In this document: in pieces, positions 43,999-53,241 of the stretch
How positions within the stretch are numbered: position 1 is the first letter of the stretch
Layout: every line of letters begins with the position of its first letter
Assembly: GCF_041435435.1 (NCBI RefSeq)
Contig: NZ_CP108494.1
Coordinates: 2,948,501-3,012,500 of the forward strand
Direction: 5' to 3'
Length of the DNA stretch: 64,000 nucleotides
Source of the DNA: Streptomyces sp. NBC_01241
GTDB taxonomy: Bacteria > Actinomycetota > Actinomycetes > Streptomycetales > Streptomycetaceae
Notes under the pieces: generated by a model
What the model was told of the DNA's origin: nothing
What the model saw: only the letters and a program-made list of their open reading frames with translations
The model's database searches: none
Program-made: the position numbers and the translations under genes

Positions 43999-44916
43999 TC
44001 ACCCCTTGACGGCGCCGGACATGATTCCGCCGACGATCTGCTTGCCGAAGATCACGAAGACCACGAGCAGCGGCAGGGTACTGATCAGCGCACCGGCCAT
44101 CACGATGCTCTGGTCGGGGGTGTAGGAGGCACTCAGCTGGCCGAGGGCCACCTGGAGCGTGGGGTTCTGCTGATTGAGGGCGAGGTAGGGCCAGAAGAAG
44201 TCGTTCCAGGCCTGTACGAAGGTCAGCATGCCCAGCACCATCATCGCGGGGCGGGCCACCGGGAGCACCACGCTCCGCACGATGCGGAAGTTGTTCGCGC
44301 CGTCGATCTTAGCGGCCTCGATGAGTTCGTAGGGCAGCGCCTCGATGAGGTACTGCCGCATGAAGAACACCCCGAACGCGCTCACCAGGGTCGGGAAGAT
44401 CACCGCCTCCAGCTTTCCGCCCCAGCCGATGTCGGACATCATCATGAACAGCGGGACGACGCTGAGTTGCGGCGGGATGGTGAGCGTGGCGATGACTCCG
44501 GTCATCAGCGCGCCGCGGCCGGTGAAGCGCATCTTGGCGAAGGCATAGCCGGCCAGGGTGCAGAAGAAGAGCGTCGCCGCCGTGATGCAGGAGGAGACGA
44601 CGACGCTGTTGACGATCGCCTTGCCGAGGTGCGCCTGGTTCCAGGCCACGTCGAGGTTGTGCAGGAGCCGCCCGCCCGGCAGGAACGGCGGCGTGGTGGC
44701 GAGCACTTCGTCCTGGGTGTGGGACGCGGCCACGAGCGTCCAGTAGAGCGGCAGGAGCGAGCCGATGCCGACGACGGTCAGGGCGATGTAGGCGAACGGG
44801 CCGCCCTGCAACTGCTTGCCCGCGCCCGGCCTGAAGCGGGACGGGCGCCGCGCCGCCCGGTGGGGCGTGCTCGGGCGGCCGAGTTCCGGGGCTTTGATGG
44901 GGCTGGTCGTGGTCAT
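43999..44916 (-). CDS. cebG: Cellobiose ABC transporter permease CebG
   Basis: A 305-residue inner-membrane permease of the MalG type with six membrane helices. The EAA loop that contacts the ATPase reads [31 protein letters not shown] polar N-tail precedes the first helix ([23 protein letters not shown]). It lies 15 bases after cebF. The ATPase is supplied elsewhere (MsiK in streptomycetes); no ATPase gene is in the window. Confidence 0.93.
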   Translation of the reverse strand: MTTTSPIKAPELGRPSTPHRAARRPSRFRPGAGKQLQGGPFAYIALTVVGIGSLLPLYWTLVAASHTQDEVLATTPPFLPGGRLLHNLDVAWNQAHLGKAIVNSVVVSSCITAATLFFCTLAGYAFAKMRFTGRGALMTGVIATLTIPPQLSVVPLFMMMSDIGWGGKLEAVIFPTLVSAFGVFFMRQYLIEALPYELIEAAKIDGANNFRIVRSVVLPVARPAMMVLGMLTFVQAWNDFFWPYLALNQQNPTLQVALGQLSASYTPDQSIVMAGALISTLPLLVVFVIFGKQIVGGIMSGAVKG

Positions 44917-44931
44917 GGAATTCGCTCCCGG

Positions 44932-45930
44932 TCAGACCGCGGATGTGCGTACGAAGCGGCCGATGAGCCAGTTGACCGCGGCGATGATCAGCAGGAGGGC
45001 GAGCATCGCCCAGGCCACTGCGGCGGCCGGACCGAGGTGCCCGAGATTCCAGCCGTAGTTGTAGAGGTAGACGCTGAGCGTCTCGTACTGATTCTCATTG
45101 CCACCCGTCGCTCCGAGCGTGCCGCCTTCCAGCAGCAGCGGCTCACCGAACAACTGCATGGAACCGATCGTGGAGATGACGATCGTGAAGAGGATCGTGG
45201 GCCGCAGCGAGGGAATGGTCACCTTGCGGAACTGCTGCCAGCGCGATGCGCCGTCCAGCGACGCCGCCTCGTACAGATCGGTCGGTACGGCCTGCATGGC
45301 GGCCAGATAGATCAGGGTGTTGTAGCCCGTCCAGCGCCAGATCACGATGACGGAGATCGCGATCTTCGACGTCCAGTGGCCGTTGACCCAGTTGGTGTCG
45401 CCGAGACCGACGAAGTGCAGCACCCAGTTCAGCAGGCCGCCGTCGGCCCGGAAGACCAGGGCGAAGACGAGGGCCGCGGAAGCCACCGAGGTGGCGTACG
45501 GGGTGAGGATGACCGTCCGCCAGAAGGTGCTGGCGCGCAGCCGGTAGTTCAGCAGATGGGCCAGGCCGAGCGCGACCAGCAGCTGCGGGACCGTCGACAT
45601 GACCCCGATCAGGAAGGTGTTGCCGAGAGCCGTCCAGAACTCGGAGTCGTGCAGGATCTTGTCGAAGTTCCCCCAGCCGACCCACTCCATCTGGTTCAGG
45701 CCGGTCATCTCCACCCGGTGCAGGGCGATCCATCCGGTGTACAGCAACGGATAGAGGCCGAAGGCGCCGAAGACGAGGAAGAACGGGGCTATGTAGGCGT
45801 ACGGCGACGCCTTGTCGTCGAACCGCCACAGCCGGCTCCGCCAGGTCTGCCGACGGGATCGCGCGGTTGTCTGCCGGGAACCGCCGGGTGGCGGGGCATA
45901 TGCGTCCCGGGCGGGAGTCGAGGTGGCCAC
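44932..45930 (-). CDS. cebF: Cellobiose ABC transporter permease CebF
   Basis: A 332-residue MalF-type permease. After a 60-residue polar tail come six helices (APFFLVFGAFGLYPLLYTGWIAL first), and the EAA loop is VPTDLYEAASLDGASRWQQFRKVTIPSLRP. I chose GTG 45930, which has GAAGGA before it; the frame is open further upstream but with low-complexity residues. It partners CebG in the cellobiose/cellotriose importer. Confidence 0.92.
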   Translation of the reverse strand: MATSTPARDAYAPPPGGSRQTTARSRRQTWRSRLWRFDDKASPYAYIAPFFLVFGAFGLYPLLYTGWIALHRVEMTGLNQMEWVGWGNFDKILHDSEFWTALGNTFLIGVMSTVPQLLVALGLAHLLNYRLRASTFWRTVILTPYATSVASAALVFALVFRADGGLLNWVLHFVGLGDTNWVNGHWTSKIAISVIVIWRWTGYNTLIYLAAMQAVPTDLYEAASLDGASRWQQFRKVTIPSLRPTILFTIVISTIGSMQLFGEPLLLEGGTLGATGGNENQYETLSVYLYNYGWNLGHLGPAAAVAWAMLALLLIIAAVNWLIGRFVRTSAV

Positions 45931-46077
45931 GGGCGGGAGTCCTTCCCTGGGTAACGGAGTTGGCGGTGCGTCGATCGCCCGGGTACGGGGCCGCGCGCGT
46001 GCGGGTGCGGGCGGCGCCTGGGAGCCGCGCGCGTGCCGGTGCGGGCGGCTCCTGGGGGCCGCCCGCACCGGCGACGG

Positions 46078-47406
46078 TCAGCCGATCACCTTTTCGATCG
46101 CGTTGGTCGCCGCCTTCCACGCGTCGTCCGGGCTGGTGCCGCGCTGCTCCATGTTGTTGATCTGGGTGGAGATGGTGTCCTTGATGATGCCGTCCTTCGG
46201 GCCGAGAACGGTCTCAGGGATGGACTTGGCCTCGTCGGCGTAGATCTGACCGATCGGCGCGTCGTTGAAGTACGGGAGTGTGGCGTTCTTCACGTCGGGC
46301 AGCTCGTACGCGCCCTTGTTGGACGGGAAGCTGCCGATCGCCTTGAAGACGGCGGCCTGCTGCTCGGGGGCGGTCAGCCACTTGACGAGCTCGGTGGCCT
46401 CGTCGACGTGCTTGCCCGACTTCGGCACCCCGAGGAACGAGCCGCCCCAGTTGGCGGCGGTCGAACCGGGTGCGGTGGTGATGTTCCACTTGCCCTTGTT
46501 GGCGTCACCGGCGTTGACCGAGATCTGACCGGCCATCCATGCGGGGCAGGCCACGGTGGCGATGGTGCCCTTGCGCAGGGCGGCCTTCCACGGGTCGTCG
46601 AACTGGGCGAGGCCCTGGGTCAGCTTCTTCGACGCGGCCTCGGCGGCCAGGTTCCAGCCCTGCTTGACGCTGGGGCTGTCCTTGTAGATCGGCCGGCCGC
46701 TCTCGTCGTAGTACTGCTTCGCGTTCGAACTCACCACGGCGTTGTACATCGCGCTCGCGGAGTCCATGAAGAAGGTGCCCGCGGGGGCATGCTTCTTGTA
46801 CTCCTCGCCGAGCTTGAGGTAGTCCTCCCAGCCGCCGGCGACCTTCTTGGCAACCTCCTCACGGTCGGTCGGCAGACCGGCCTTGTTGAAGAGCTCGGTG
46901 TTGTAGCAGAGCGACATCGGACCGATGTCGGTGCCTGCACCGATCACCGCGCCGTCAGCCGTGGTGGCCTGCTTCTCCTTCCAGGACACCCAGTCGTCGA
47001 CGTTGATCGCCTTGCTGAGGTCGACGAAGGAGGACGCCTTGGTGTCGGCGAGCTCCTTGATCCGGCCGACCTCGATGCCCTGGACGTCAGCGAGGCCGCT
47101 GCCCGAGTTCAACTGCTGGAGGAACTTGGGGTAGTAGACCTTCTCATCGGAGGTGACGTCTTCCTTGACCGTGATGTTCGGGTGCAGCTCGTGGTACTTG
47201 GCGAAGAGACCGGCTTCCTTGTAACCGAACTGCCCGAAGTCGGCGACGGTCAGCGTGATCTTCCCGTTCGCATCGGAGCCCGTGTTGTCCGATGAATCCG
47301 AATCGCTGCTGCAGCCGGTCAGCAACAGGGCCGATGCTGTCAGGCCCGTGGTGACCAGAACCGCGGCTCTGCGGCTCCGGCCGGCGACGGTGCGGGTGAT
47401 GCGCAT
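46078..47406 (-). CDS. cebE: Cellobiose-binding lipoprotein CebE
   Basis: A 442-residue solute-binding lipoprotein. The signal peptide RRAAVLVTTGLTASALLL ends in the lipobox LTGC, followed by a Ser/Asp-rich linker and a family-1 sugar-binding fold (LTVADFGQFGYKEAGLFAKY, ACPAWMAGQISVNAG, FLGVPKSGKHVDEATELVKWL). It captures cellobiose and cellotriose outside the cell and passes them to CebFG. ATG 47406 follows AAGGAG. A CebR box lies 134 bases upstream. Confidence 0.93.
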   Translation of the reverse strand: MRITRTVAGRSRRAAVLVTTGLTASALLLTGCSSDSDSSDNTGSDANGKITLTVADFGQFGYKEAGLFAKYHELHPNITVKEDVTSDEKVYYPKFLQQLNSGSGLADVQGIEVGRIKELADTKASSFVDLSKAINVDDWVSWKEKQATTADGAVIGAGTDIGPMSLCYNTELFNKAGLPTDREEVAKKVAGGWEDYLKLGEEYKKHAPAGTFFMDSASAMYNAVVSSNAKQYYDESGRPIYKDSPSVKQGWNLAAEAASKKLTQGLAQFDDPWKAALRKGTIATVACPAWMAGQISVNAGDANKGKWNITTAPGSTAANWGGSFLGVPKSGKHVDEATELVKWLTAPEQQAAVFKAIGSFPSNKGAYELPDVKNATLPYFNDAPIGQIYADEAKSIPETVLGPKDGIIKDTISTQINNMEQRGTSPDDAWKAATNAIEKVIG

Positions 47407-47539
47407 TCCACTACTCCTTGTTCCAGGGTGGGACTGGGGTTCTGACTGCGCGACATACGCGCTGGTGAGTGCGGGTGCCGGGTGGTTCAGGGGGGAGAAC
47501 ACGGGCAGTGCCGTTCGAGCGGGAAGTTCCCGCACGATG

Positions 47540-47553
47540 TGGGAGCGCTCCCA
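47540..47553. promoter_or_regulatory. CebR operator upstream of cebE
   Basis: TGGGAGCGCTCCCA is an exact CebR box, extended by ATG and CAT into GATGTGGGAGCG-CTCCCATGC. It should control the cebEFG transcript. Confidence 0.93.
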
Positions 47554-47981
47554 TGCGTCGATGCCGGAAGGTTCCTGCCTTGAGGGGGTGGGTGTCAAGA
47601 GTTGAAGGCGCTTCCGTTGCCCGAGTGTGTCCTGCAAGTCACGAGACCGTGTCCCGCCGAAGTCTTGCCATAACCCGCGGGCGTCGGCCGGGAATCGGCC
47701 GCGAGATCAGGCAATTTCAAGAATGCACAGGTCAGGGCCGGGTCGATGGGGAGCCGCCGAGCCGGCCCTGCGGAGCTGTCACGACCGGGCCGCATTTCCG
47801 CCCGCCTCCGGGCGCGGCCCGCGTGATCCCCGGTTCACACCCGGCAGCTCGCCGGAAGGTGAACGGGGTATCGGGCGGTGGAGGGGGCCGGGGGCGTATC
47901 CGCGTTCTTTCCCCGAAGCCGAAAAAGTTGGGACGGGAGTGAACCGCCGGTAGGTGTGGCGACGATCCAGATGTGTGGTGA
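47554..47981. other. Gene-free stretch upstream of the sigma-factor remnant
   Basis: No gene is seen on either strand. The left part belongs to the cebE promoter region. The right part contains an AT-rich patch around TCTTTCCCCGAAGCCGAAAAAG, which may have been the promoter of the remnant at 47982. Confidence 0.5.
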
Positions 47982-48060
47982 ATGGAACAGACCGTGGATC
48001 ACGCGTTTCTGCTGCGTGCTGCGGCGGACGGCAACCGAACGGCGTTCGAATCGCTCTACG
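47982..48060 (+). pseudogene. 5' remnant of an ECF sigma-factor gene
   Basis: ATG 47982 begins a peptide (MEQTVDHAFLLRAAADGNR then TAFESLY) that matches the start of sigma-70 region 2 in ECF sigma factors, with the DHAFLLRAAADG and AFESLY pattern. After about 26 codons the similarity ends and the frame continues in Arg-rich low-complexity sequence. Regions 2.2-4 are missing. It is probably a truncated gene, but the match is short. Confidence 0.45.
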
Positions 48061-48158
48061 CTTGCGGAACGATTCGCAAACCATTCCCGAGGCGAACAAC
48101 GTGCCGTCGTCGACCGGGCGAACGTTGCCCGGTCCGCCACTCGCCGAAGGCCGGCGGC

Positions 48159-49127
48159 TCACCCGAAGGCCGACGGCGGCGGTGCCGGGGACGGTCTGGC
48201 GCCGGCGTCGCTCACCGGGGACGCGCCGCCGGTGAAGTCGGCGAGAGCGCGCCCGTGTTCGACGCGTCCGGGGTGCGGGTCGGTCGCGACCCGGCGGGTC
48301 AGTTCCGCGATCTTCGGCGGCAGGTCCGAGGCGAGCAGCACCGCGTTGCCGAAGCGGCGGCCGCGCCACACGGTCGGGTCGGCGGCGAGGGCCAGTTCGG
48401 GGAAGACCGTGGCCGCCGTGGCGATCTGGCCGCGCAGATGGGTCAGCGGCGGCCCGTCCGCGAGGTTGGCCACGTAACTCCCGCCGGGTTTCAGGACGCG
48501 GCGGACCTCGGCGAGGAACTCGGTGCTGGTGAGGTGCGCGGGGGTACGGGCCCCGCTGAAGACATCGGCGATGACGAGGTCGGCCCAGCCGTCCTGGATC
48601 TTGCCGAGCCCGGCGCGGGCATCCGTGGCGCGGACCCGGATCCTGGCCTGGGGGTCCAACGGCAGTTCGCGGCGGACCAGTTGGACGAGCGCGGCGTCCA
48701 CCTCGACGATCTGCTGGGTGGAGCGGGGCCGGGTCGCGGCGATGTAGCGGGCGAGGGTGAACGCGCCGCCGCCGAGGTGCACCACGTGCAGGGGTTGCCC
48801 GGGCGGTGCGACGAGGTCGGCGATGTGGCCGATCCTGCGCTGGTACTCGAAGGACAGATACGTCGGGTCGTCGAGGTCCACATGGGACTGCGGGGCACCG
48901 TCGAGCGTCAGCGTCCAGGCGTGCGGGCGCTCCCGGTCGGGCACCAGCTCGGCGAGACCGCCGTCCACCGGTTCGGCGAGAGGCTCCGCCCGACGCCCGG
49001 ATGCTCCGCGCCCGGCCGTACGTTCGACCCTTCCGTCGGTCTTGCGGTCGGACCGTTTACGGGCGCCCGCGCCTGCGCCCGACGCTCCTCGACGTGCCAC
49101 TGCTGCTCGTGCCTGCTCACTGCTCAT
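48159..49127 (-). CDS. Spermidine-synthase-like SAM-fold protein
   Basis: A 322-residue protein with a basic N-terminal tail (about 45 residues) and a Rossmann fold of the spermidine synthase family: VDLDDPTYLSFEYQRRIGHIADL, the nucleotide motif VVHLGGGAFTLARYIA, VEVDAALVQLVR, IRVRATDARAGL and DLVIADVFSG. Only the Rossmann half is complete; the N-terminal beta domain is short, as in many actinobacterial proteins whose true activity is unknown. The Asp of the catalytic dyad may be the one in VIADVFSG. It could be a polyamine or other methyl/aminopropyl transferase. Confidence 0.75.
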   Translation of the reverse strand: MSSEQARAAVARRGASGAGAGARKRSDRKTDGRVERTAGRGASGRRAEPLAEPVDGGLAELVPDRERPHAWTLTLDGAPQSHVDLDDPTYLSFEYQRRIGHIADLVAPPGQPLHVVHLGGGAFTLARYIAATRPRSTQQIVEVDAALVQLVRRELPLDPQARIRVRATDARAGLGKIQDGWADLVIADVFSGARTPAHLTSTEFLAEVRRVLKPGGSYVANLADGPPLTHLRGQIATAATVFPELALAADPTVWRGRRFGNAVLLASDLPPKIAELTRRVATDPHPGRVEHGRALADFTGGASPVSDAGARPSPAPPPSAFG

Positions 49128-49210
49128 CGCTCCGGACCGGTACGGAACCGGCCGCGCCGGGGAATCCCGGCCACCGGCCCATTATGAGCGCGCGGGCGAG
49201 GGGGCCGTGG

Positions 49211-49660
49211 TCAGCTGCAGTTGTCGGCCGCCTCGATCAGTCGGGCCGCCTGGTCGAGAGCGGCCCGCAGCACGGCCGGGTCGGTGACCGGGGCGTCGTC
49301 CTCGGGCGGCAGCAGCCAGCCGCTGCCGGTGACCGGCGGCTCGGCGGGGATGCGGAGCCCGCGGCCGTCGGTCTGCGTACAGGCACTGCCCGGTACGTCC
49401 CAGGCCTCGGCGGTCCCCGGGGGCACCAGGAAGCCGAGGGTGTCGCAGGCGCCGTCGTGCAGGACCGGGCCGACGGCCTCCTGGTCGGCGCCGCGGCGCA
49501 GGATGTCCACGGCTTCCAGTCCCTGGCGGGCCGGGACGGTCACCAGGTCGCAGGGTTCGGTGCCGTGGTCCGCCGGGGGCGCGGTGGGCGCCGGTGCGCC
49601 CGTCGCGGCCTGGGTCGTCGCAGTCGTGCGCGAGCCGGTCTCCGTGCCGAGATGCAACAA
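49211..49660 (-). CDS. Conserved protein of unknown function
   Basis: A 149-residue soluble protein. The start is TTG 49660 (or the next codon, also TTG), supported by GAGAGGAGAGG just before it. The body has LVTVPARQGLEAVDILRR, VLHDGACDTLGFLVPPGTAEAWDVPGSACTQ, a Thr/Gly-rich substrate-like loop GRGLRIPAEPPVTGSGWLLPP and a C-terminal helix LRAALDQAARLIEAADNCS. I recognise no family with known function; the pattern of conserved Cys and Gly/Pro suggests a small globular protein found in Streptomyces. Confidence 0.65.
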   Translation of the reverse strand: MLHLGTETGSRTTATTQAATGAPAPTAPPADHGTEPCDLVTVPARQGLEAVDILRRGADQEAVGPVLHDGACDTLGFLVPPGTAEAWDVPGSACTQTDGRGLRIPAEPPVTGSGWLLPPEDDAPVTDPAVLRAALDQAARLIEAADNCS

Positions 49661-49902
49661 GGGACCTCTCCTCTCATCGCCGGGCGGAGCCGGATTCCGT
49701 CTCCGCATGGACAACGCGCCGACTGCGTCAAGGGCTACGGTGCCACGCCGCCGCAAAGGATGGCAGTTCATGGCGGATCGCGGGCGAGATGCCCCCTTTT
49801 GCCGGAAAACGCTGCGTGTGTGGCTGGTCACAGCGGGTACGTTCTTGCTCCGCCGGGACACCGGAAGCAGGAACCCAGGCTGCAGAAGAGAGGGCCTATC
49901 CC

Positions 49903-51252
49903 ATGGTGTCGACAGGGGCAGTTCCCAACCTCGCCTTCCGGCGGCTGCGCGGATCGCGTTCCGCCGGCGAGTTCGCTGCAGCGGTGCGCAGATCCGCCCG
50001 CGAGATCGGCGAACAGGTCGCGTGCGACGCCCGGTACATCGGACGCGTGGAGTCCGGCGAGATCCGCTGTCCCAACTACGCGTACGAGCGGGTCTTCCTG
50101 CACATGTTCCCCGGGACGACCCTGGCGGACCTGGGCTTCTCGCCGCGCGAAACCGTACGCGGCCGGGCGGCGCGGGCCACTGCCGAAACTCCACCGCCCC
50201 CTGCGCTCCACAGCGATACCCACGAGGAGAGCGACGTGCTGCGTCGCGTATTCATGACGAGCGGCACCACCGCGATGGCGGCCGCGACCCTGGGACTCGG
50301 CCTCGGCGGCACATCCGCCGCTGCCGCCACCCGGCCCGACCCACGCAGGGTCGGCGATGCCGAGGTGAGTGCCGTCGAGAAGGCCGTGCGGCAGATCCGG
50401 CTGCTCGACGACCGGCACGGCGGTGACGGCCTGTACCGCAGGGCGTCCCAGCCACTGCGGGCGGCATACGCGCTGCTCGACTCCGGGACCGCCACCAAGC
50501 GGTCCACCGCCGACCGGCTGCATGCCGGGGCCGGCGAACTGGCCATCTCGGTGGGCTGGCTGGCCCACGACTCGGGCCGGTTCGAGGACGCCCGCTCGCA
50601 CTACGCGGAGGCGCTCGCCACGGCGCGCGTGGCGGGTGACGCGGGGCTGGAGGCGCACGCGTTCTGCAATACGTCGTTCCTGGCCAGGGACACGGGGCGG
50701 CCCCGCGAGTCCGTACGCGCGGCCGAGGCCGGGCAGCGAGTGGCGCAGCCGCTGGGTTCGCCGCGGCTGCTGGCGCTGCTCGCACTGCGGGAGGCGGGGG
50801 GCCGGGCGGGGCTCGGGGACCGTACGGGCTGTGAACGGGCGATCGGCCGGGCGCACACCGCATTCGGGTGCGGGCCGTCCGACGCCGACCCGGAGTGGAT
50901 GACGTTCTTCCGGGAGGCGGAGCTGGAGATGCTGGAGGCGCAGTGCTGGTCGACACTGGGCGACTGGTCGCGGGCGGCCCGCCACGCGCTGCGGGCGACG
51001 CGGCTCCAGGATCCGCACTTCACCCGGAATCTGGCGCTGTACCGGGCCGAGCTGACCTGGGACCTCGCCCGGGCGGGCCGGGCCCCGGAGGCGGCGACGG
51101 CGGGCCACCAGGTCCTGGACCTGCTGGACCGGGTCCAGTCGTCCCGTATCCGGGCGATGCTGGCGGGCGCCGCGACGGTGCTGGCGCCGCAGCGGGGCGT
51201 GGCGGAGGTACGGGGTTTCCTGGAGCGGCACGGCGAGGCCGCGGGGGCGTAG
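49903..51252 (+). CDS. NsdA-like regulator: helix-turn-helix plus TPR repeats
   Basis: A 449-residue protein. Residues 10-70 resemble an XRE-type domain (RRLRGSRSAGEFAAAVRRSAR, then CDARYIGRVESGEIRCPNYAYERVFL). Residues 115-145 are odd: DVLRRVFMTSGTTAMAAATLGLGLGG looks like a twin-arginine-type hydrophobic segment in the middle of the protein. Residues 180-440 are tetratricopeptide repeats (DSGRFEDARSHYAEALATARV). From memory this arrangement is that of NsdA, a negative regulator of sporulation and antibiotics, and its paralogues. It is a single-gene unit. Confidence 0.75.
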   Translation: MVSTGAVPNLAFRRLRGSRSAGEFAAAVRRSAREIGEQVACDARYIGRVESGEIRCPNYAYERVFLHMFPGTTLADLGFSPRETVRGRAARATAETPPPPALHSDTHEESDVLRRVFMTSGTTAMAAATLGLGLGGTSAAAATRPDPRRVGDAEVSAVEKAVRQIRLLDDRHGGDGLYRRASQPLRAAYALLDSGTATKRSTADRLHAGAGELAISVGWLAHDSGRFEDARSHYAEALATARVAGDAGLEAHAFCNTSFLARDTGRPRESVRAAEAGQRVAQPLGSPRLLALLALREAGGRAGLGDRTGCERAIGRAHTAFGCGPSDADPEWMTFFREAELEMLEAQCWSTLGDWSRAARHALRATRLQDPHFTRNLALYRAELTWDLARAGRAPEAATAGHQVLDLLDRVQSSRIRAMLAGAATVLAPQRGVAEVRGFLERHGEAAGA

Positions 51253-51328
51253 CGGGGTACGGGAAGGCTCTGGCGGCGACCTGGCCGTACGACCGGTCCC
51301 GTCCTCAAAAAACGCCGGCCCCGTCCTC

Positions 51329-51386
51329 GAACGCCGGGCGGGCCCGCATGCGTGGCGGAACGCCGGGCGGGCCCGCATACGTGGCG
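51329..51386. repeat. Two tandem 29-bp copies of a Streptomyces interspersed motif
   Basis: Two 29-bp units beginning GAACGCCGGGCGGGCCCGCA lie head to tail with one difference (ATGCG versus ATACG). They follow a shorter related piece CAAAAAACGCCGGCCCCGTC at 51305. The core AACGCCGG.CGGGC is like the CTCAAACGCCGGACGGGCT motif that, from memory, recurs widely between Streptomyces genes. A related piece TGAACGCCGGACAGCCCC is at about 57263. Confidence 0.75.
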
Positions 51387-51399
51387 CGGGCCGACGGGT

Positions 51400-51996
51400 C
51401 TACCGCTCCAGGTGGCCCGTGTCGTTCCAGCGTTCTATCGCGGGCGCCCCGTACGCCCACCCCAGCACCGACAGCGACGTCGGGTCGAGCCGGATGCGCG
51501 CCGCGAACGACACGTCCTCGCCGAGCCACCGCGCGCCCAGCGCCCGCAGGATGTGGCCGTGGGCGAAGACCAGGACGTCGCGGTCGGCCGAGCGGGCCCA
51601 GTCGACGATCTCGTCGGCTCGGGCGGACAGTTCGGCCAGGGTCTCCCCCTCCGGCACCCCGTCACGCCAGATGAACCAGTCGGGGCGGATCGCCTTGATC
51701 TGGGCCGGAGTCATCCCCTCGTACGCCCCGTAGTCCCACTCCAGCAGCGCGTCCCACGGCTCGGCCCGGTCCGCGAATCCCGCGATGTCGCAGGTCTCCT
51801 TGGCCCGCAGCAGCGGACTCGTGCGGACTTCGAGGCCCGGCAGGTCCGTCCACGGCCTGCGGTGCAGCCGCTCACCGAGGAGCTTGGCGCCCTCCCGGCC
51901 GGTGTCGAGCAGCGGGATGTCCGTCCTGCCGGTGTGGTTGCCCTTGACGGACCATTCCGTCCGACCGTGCCGGGCGAGCAGGATACGCGGTGCCAT
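51400..51996 (-). CDS. Histidine phosphatase family protein (phosphoglycerate-mutase-like)
   Basis: A 198-residue phosphatase with the RHG motif [21 protein letters not shown] holding the catalytic His, the second Arg region [12 protein letters not shown], the acid in [11 protein letters not shown] and the second His in [15 protein letters not shown]. The set matches the CobC/GpmB branch. Substrate is unknown; candidates are phosphosugars or alpha-ribazole phosphate. ATG 51996 is preceded by CAGGGAGAAG. It stands alone. Confidence 0.88.
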   Translation of the reverse strand: MAPRILLARHGRTEWSVKGNHTGRTDIPLLDTGREGAKLLGERLHRRPWTDLPGLEVRTSPLLRAKETCDIAGFADRAEPWDALLEWDYGAYEGMTPAQIKAIRPDWFIWRDGVPEGETLAELSARADEIVDWARSADRDVLVFAHGHILRALGARWLGEDVSFAARIRLDPTSLSVLGWAYGAPAIERWNDTGHLER

Positions 51997-52248
51997 GACG
52001 GCTTCTCCCTGAACTGAGATCTGAGACCGGAGATCGAAAACAGGAAACAGATCGTCCGGTTTTCCCATCATCGCGCACGGGTCCGGGAGGCAACCTCCGG
52101 GGCCGGACCGGCGTCCCTCCCTGCGCGGAGAAATCCGTACACACGCGGGGGATCCGACCGGGACCCCCGGGGGGAATCGCGGCCGACCCGCACCGTACGG
52201 TTGAACGCCCGCCGTCGGTCGCATGAACACATGATGGAGAGCTTCCGC

Positions 52249-53241
52249 ATGCAGCTTGCCAGCACCGCGCCTGTGGCGTGCCCGCGGCCCCGTTGGTGGA
52301 CCGAGCTGCCGCTGCTGGCGCTCGTGTACGGAGCCTACTCGGCGGGCCGGCTGGTCGTGCGCGGCGATGTGTCCACGGCCGTCGACCACGGTCTGAGCAT
52401 CCTGCACCTGGAGCAGATACTCCACATCAACTTCGAGCACCCGCTCAACCGGCTGCTGACCGCCCACTCCTCGATAGGCATACCCGCCGACTTCGCGTAC
52501 GCCTCCCTGCACTACCTGGTCACCCCGGCCGTCCTGATCTGGCTCTTCCGCCGCCGCCAGGCCCTGTACCGCACGGCCCGCACCTGGTTGATGACCTCCA
52601 CACTGCTCGGCCTGATCGGCTTCACGCTGATGCCGACCTGCCCGCCCCGCCTGCTGCACGCCAGTCACGGCTTCGTCGACACGATGGCGCAGTACAGCTC
52701 GTACGGGTGGTGGGGCACCGAGGCGAGTGCCCCGCGCGGCATGGGCGGAATGACGAACCAGTACGCGGCGATGCCGAGCCTGCACGTCGGCTGGGCGCTC
52801 TGGTGCGGAATCCTGCTGTGGCGGCACGGCCGGCACCCGCTCGTCCGCGCCGCGGGCATCGCGTACCCCCTCGTCACCACGTTCGTGGTGATGGGCACGG
52901 CGAACCACTACTTCCTCGATGCGGTCGCGGGCGCCGCCGTGATGGGCGCCGGAGCCCTGCTCACCCGGCCGGTGCTGCGTCTCGCCGACCAGGTCAGGGA
53001 CCGGCTCGGAGCCCGCTTCCCGCGGTTCGCCGCAGGCGCGAAGTCCCCGGTTGTCAGTGCCGGATGCGAGACTTCGGCGGGTGAGCGAATCCCTGGCCAG
53101 CGGACCACCTCCGCAGACCCCACCGATGCCCCGGCACCGGTCGACGCAGACGCCTCGGCCGGCCGCGCACCCCGGGCCGATGCCACTGCCTCCGCAGGAG
53201 CGGGACGAGCGGGGGGCGACGCTCCGGCAGCGGCTCGCTGA
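52249..53241 (+). CDS. PAP2-family membrane phosphatase/phosphotransferase
   Basis: A 330-residue protein with six membrane helices in the first 250 residues and a low-complexity Ala-rich tail. The C2 motif is [11 protein letters not shown], the C3 motif is [15 protein letters not shown], and the early loop carries [15 protein letters not shown]. This is the PAP2_3 branch related to inositol-phosphoceramide synthase. Related actinobacterial proteins take part in phospholipid or inositol-lipid transfer. I chose ATG 52249 as GGAGAG sits 8 bases before it; ATG 52231 is possible. Its last 160 bases overlap the next gene in another frame. Confidence 0.8.
   Translation: MQLASTAPVACPRPRWWTELPLLALVYGAYSAGRLVVRGDVSTAVDHGLSILHLEQILHINFEHPLNRLLTAHSSIGIPADFAYASLHYLVTPAVLIWLFRRRQALYRTARTWLMTSTLLGLIGFTLMPTCPPRLLHASHGFVDTMAQYSSYGWWGTEASAPRGMGGMTNQYAAMPSLHVGWALWCGILLWRHGRHPLVRAAGIAYPLVTTFVVMGTANHYFLDAVAGAAVMGAGALLTRPVLRLADQVRDRLGARFPRFAAGAKSPVVSAGCETSAGERIPGQRTTSADPTDAPAPVDADASAGRAPRADATASAGAGRAGGDAPAAAR

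Noticed and set aside
47835..48369. Minus-strand frames across the region before the spermidine-synthase-like gene
   Set aside because: Arg/Pro/Ser-rich translation without a domain, and they run through the probable promoter and remnant sequence.
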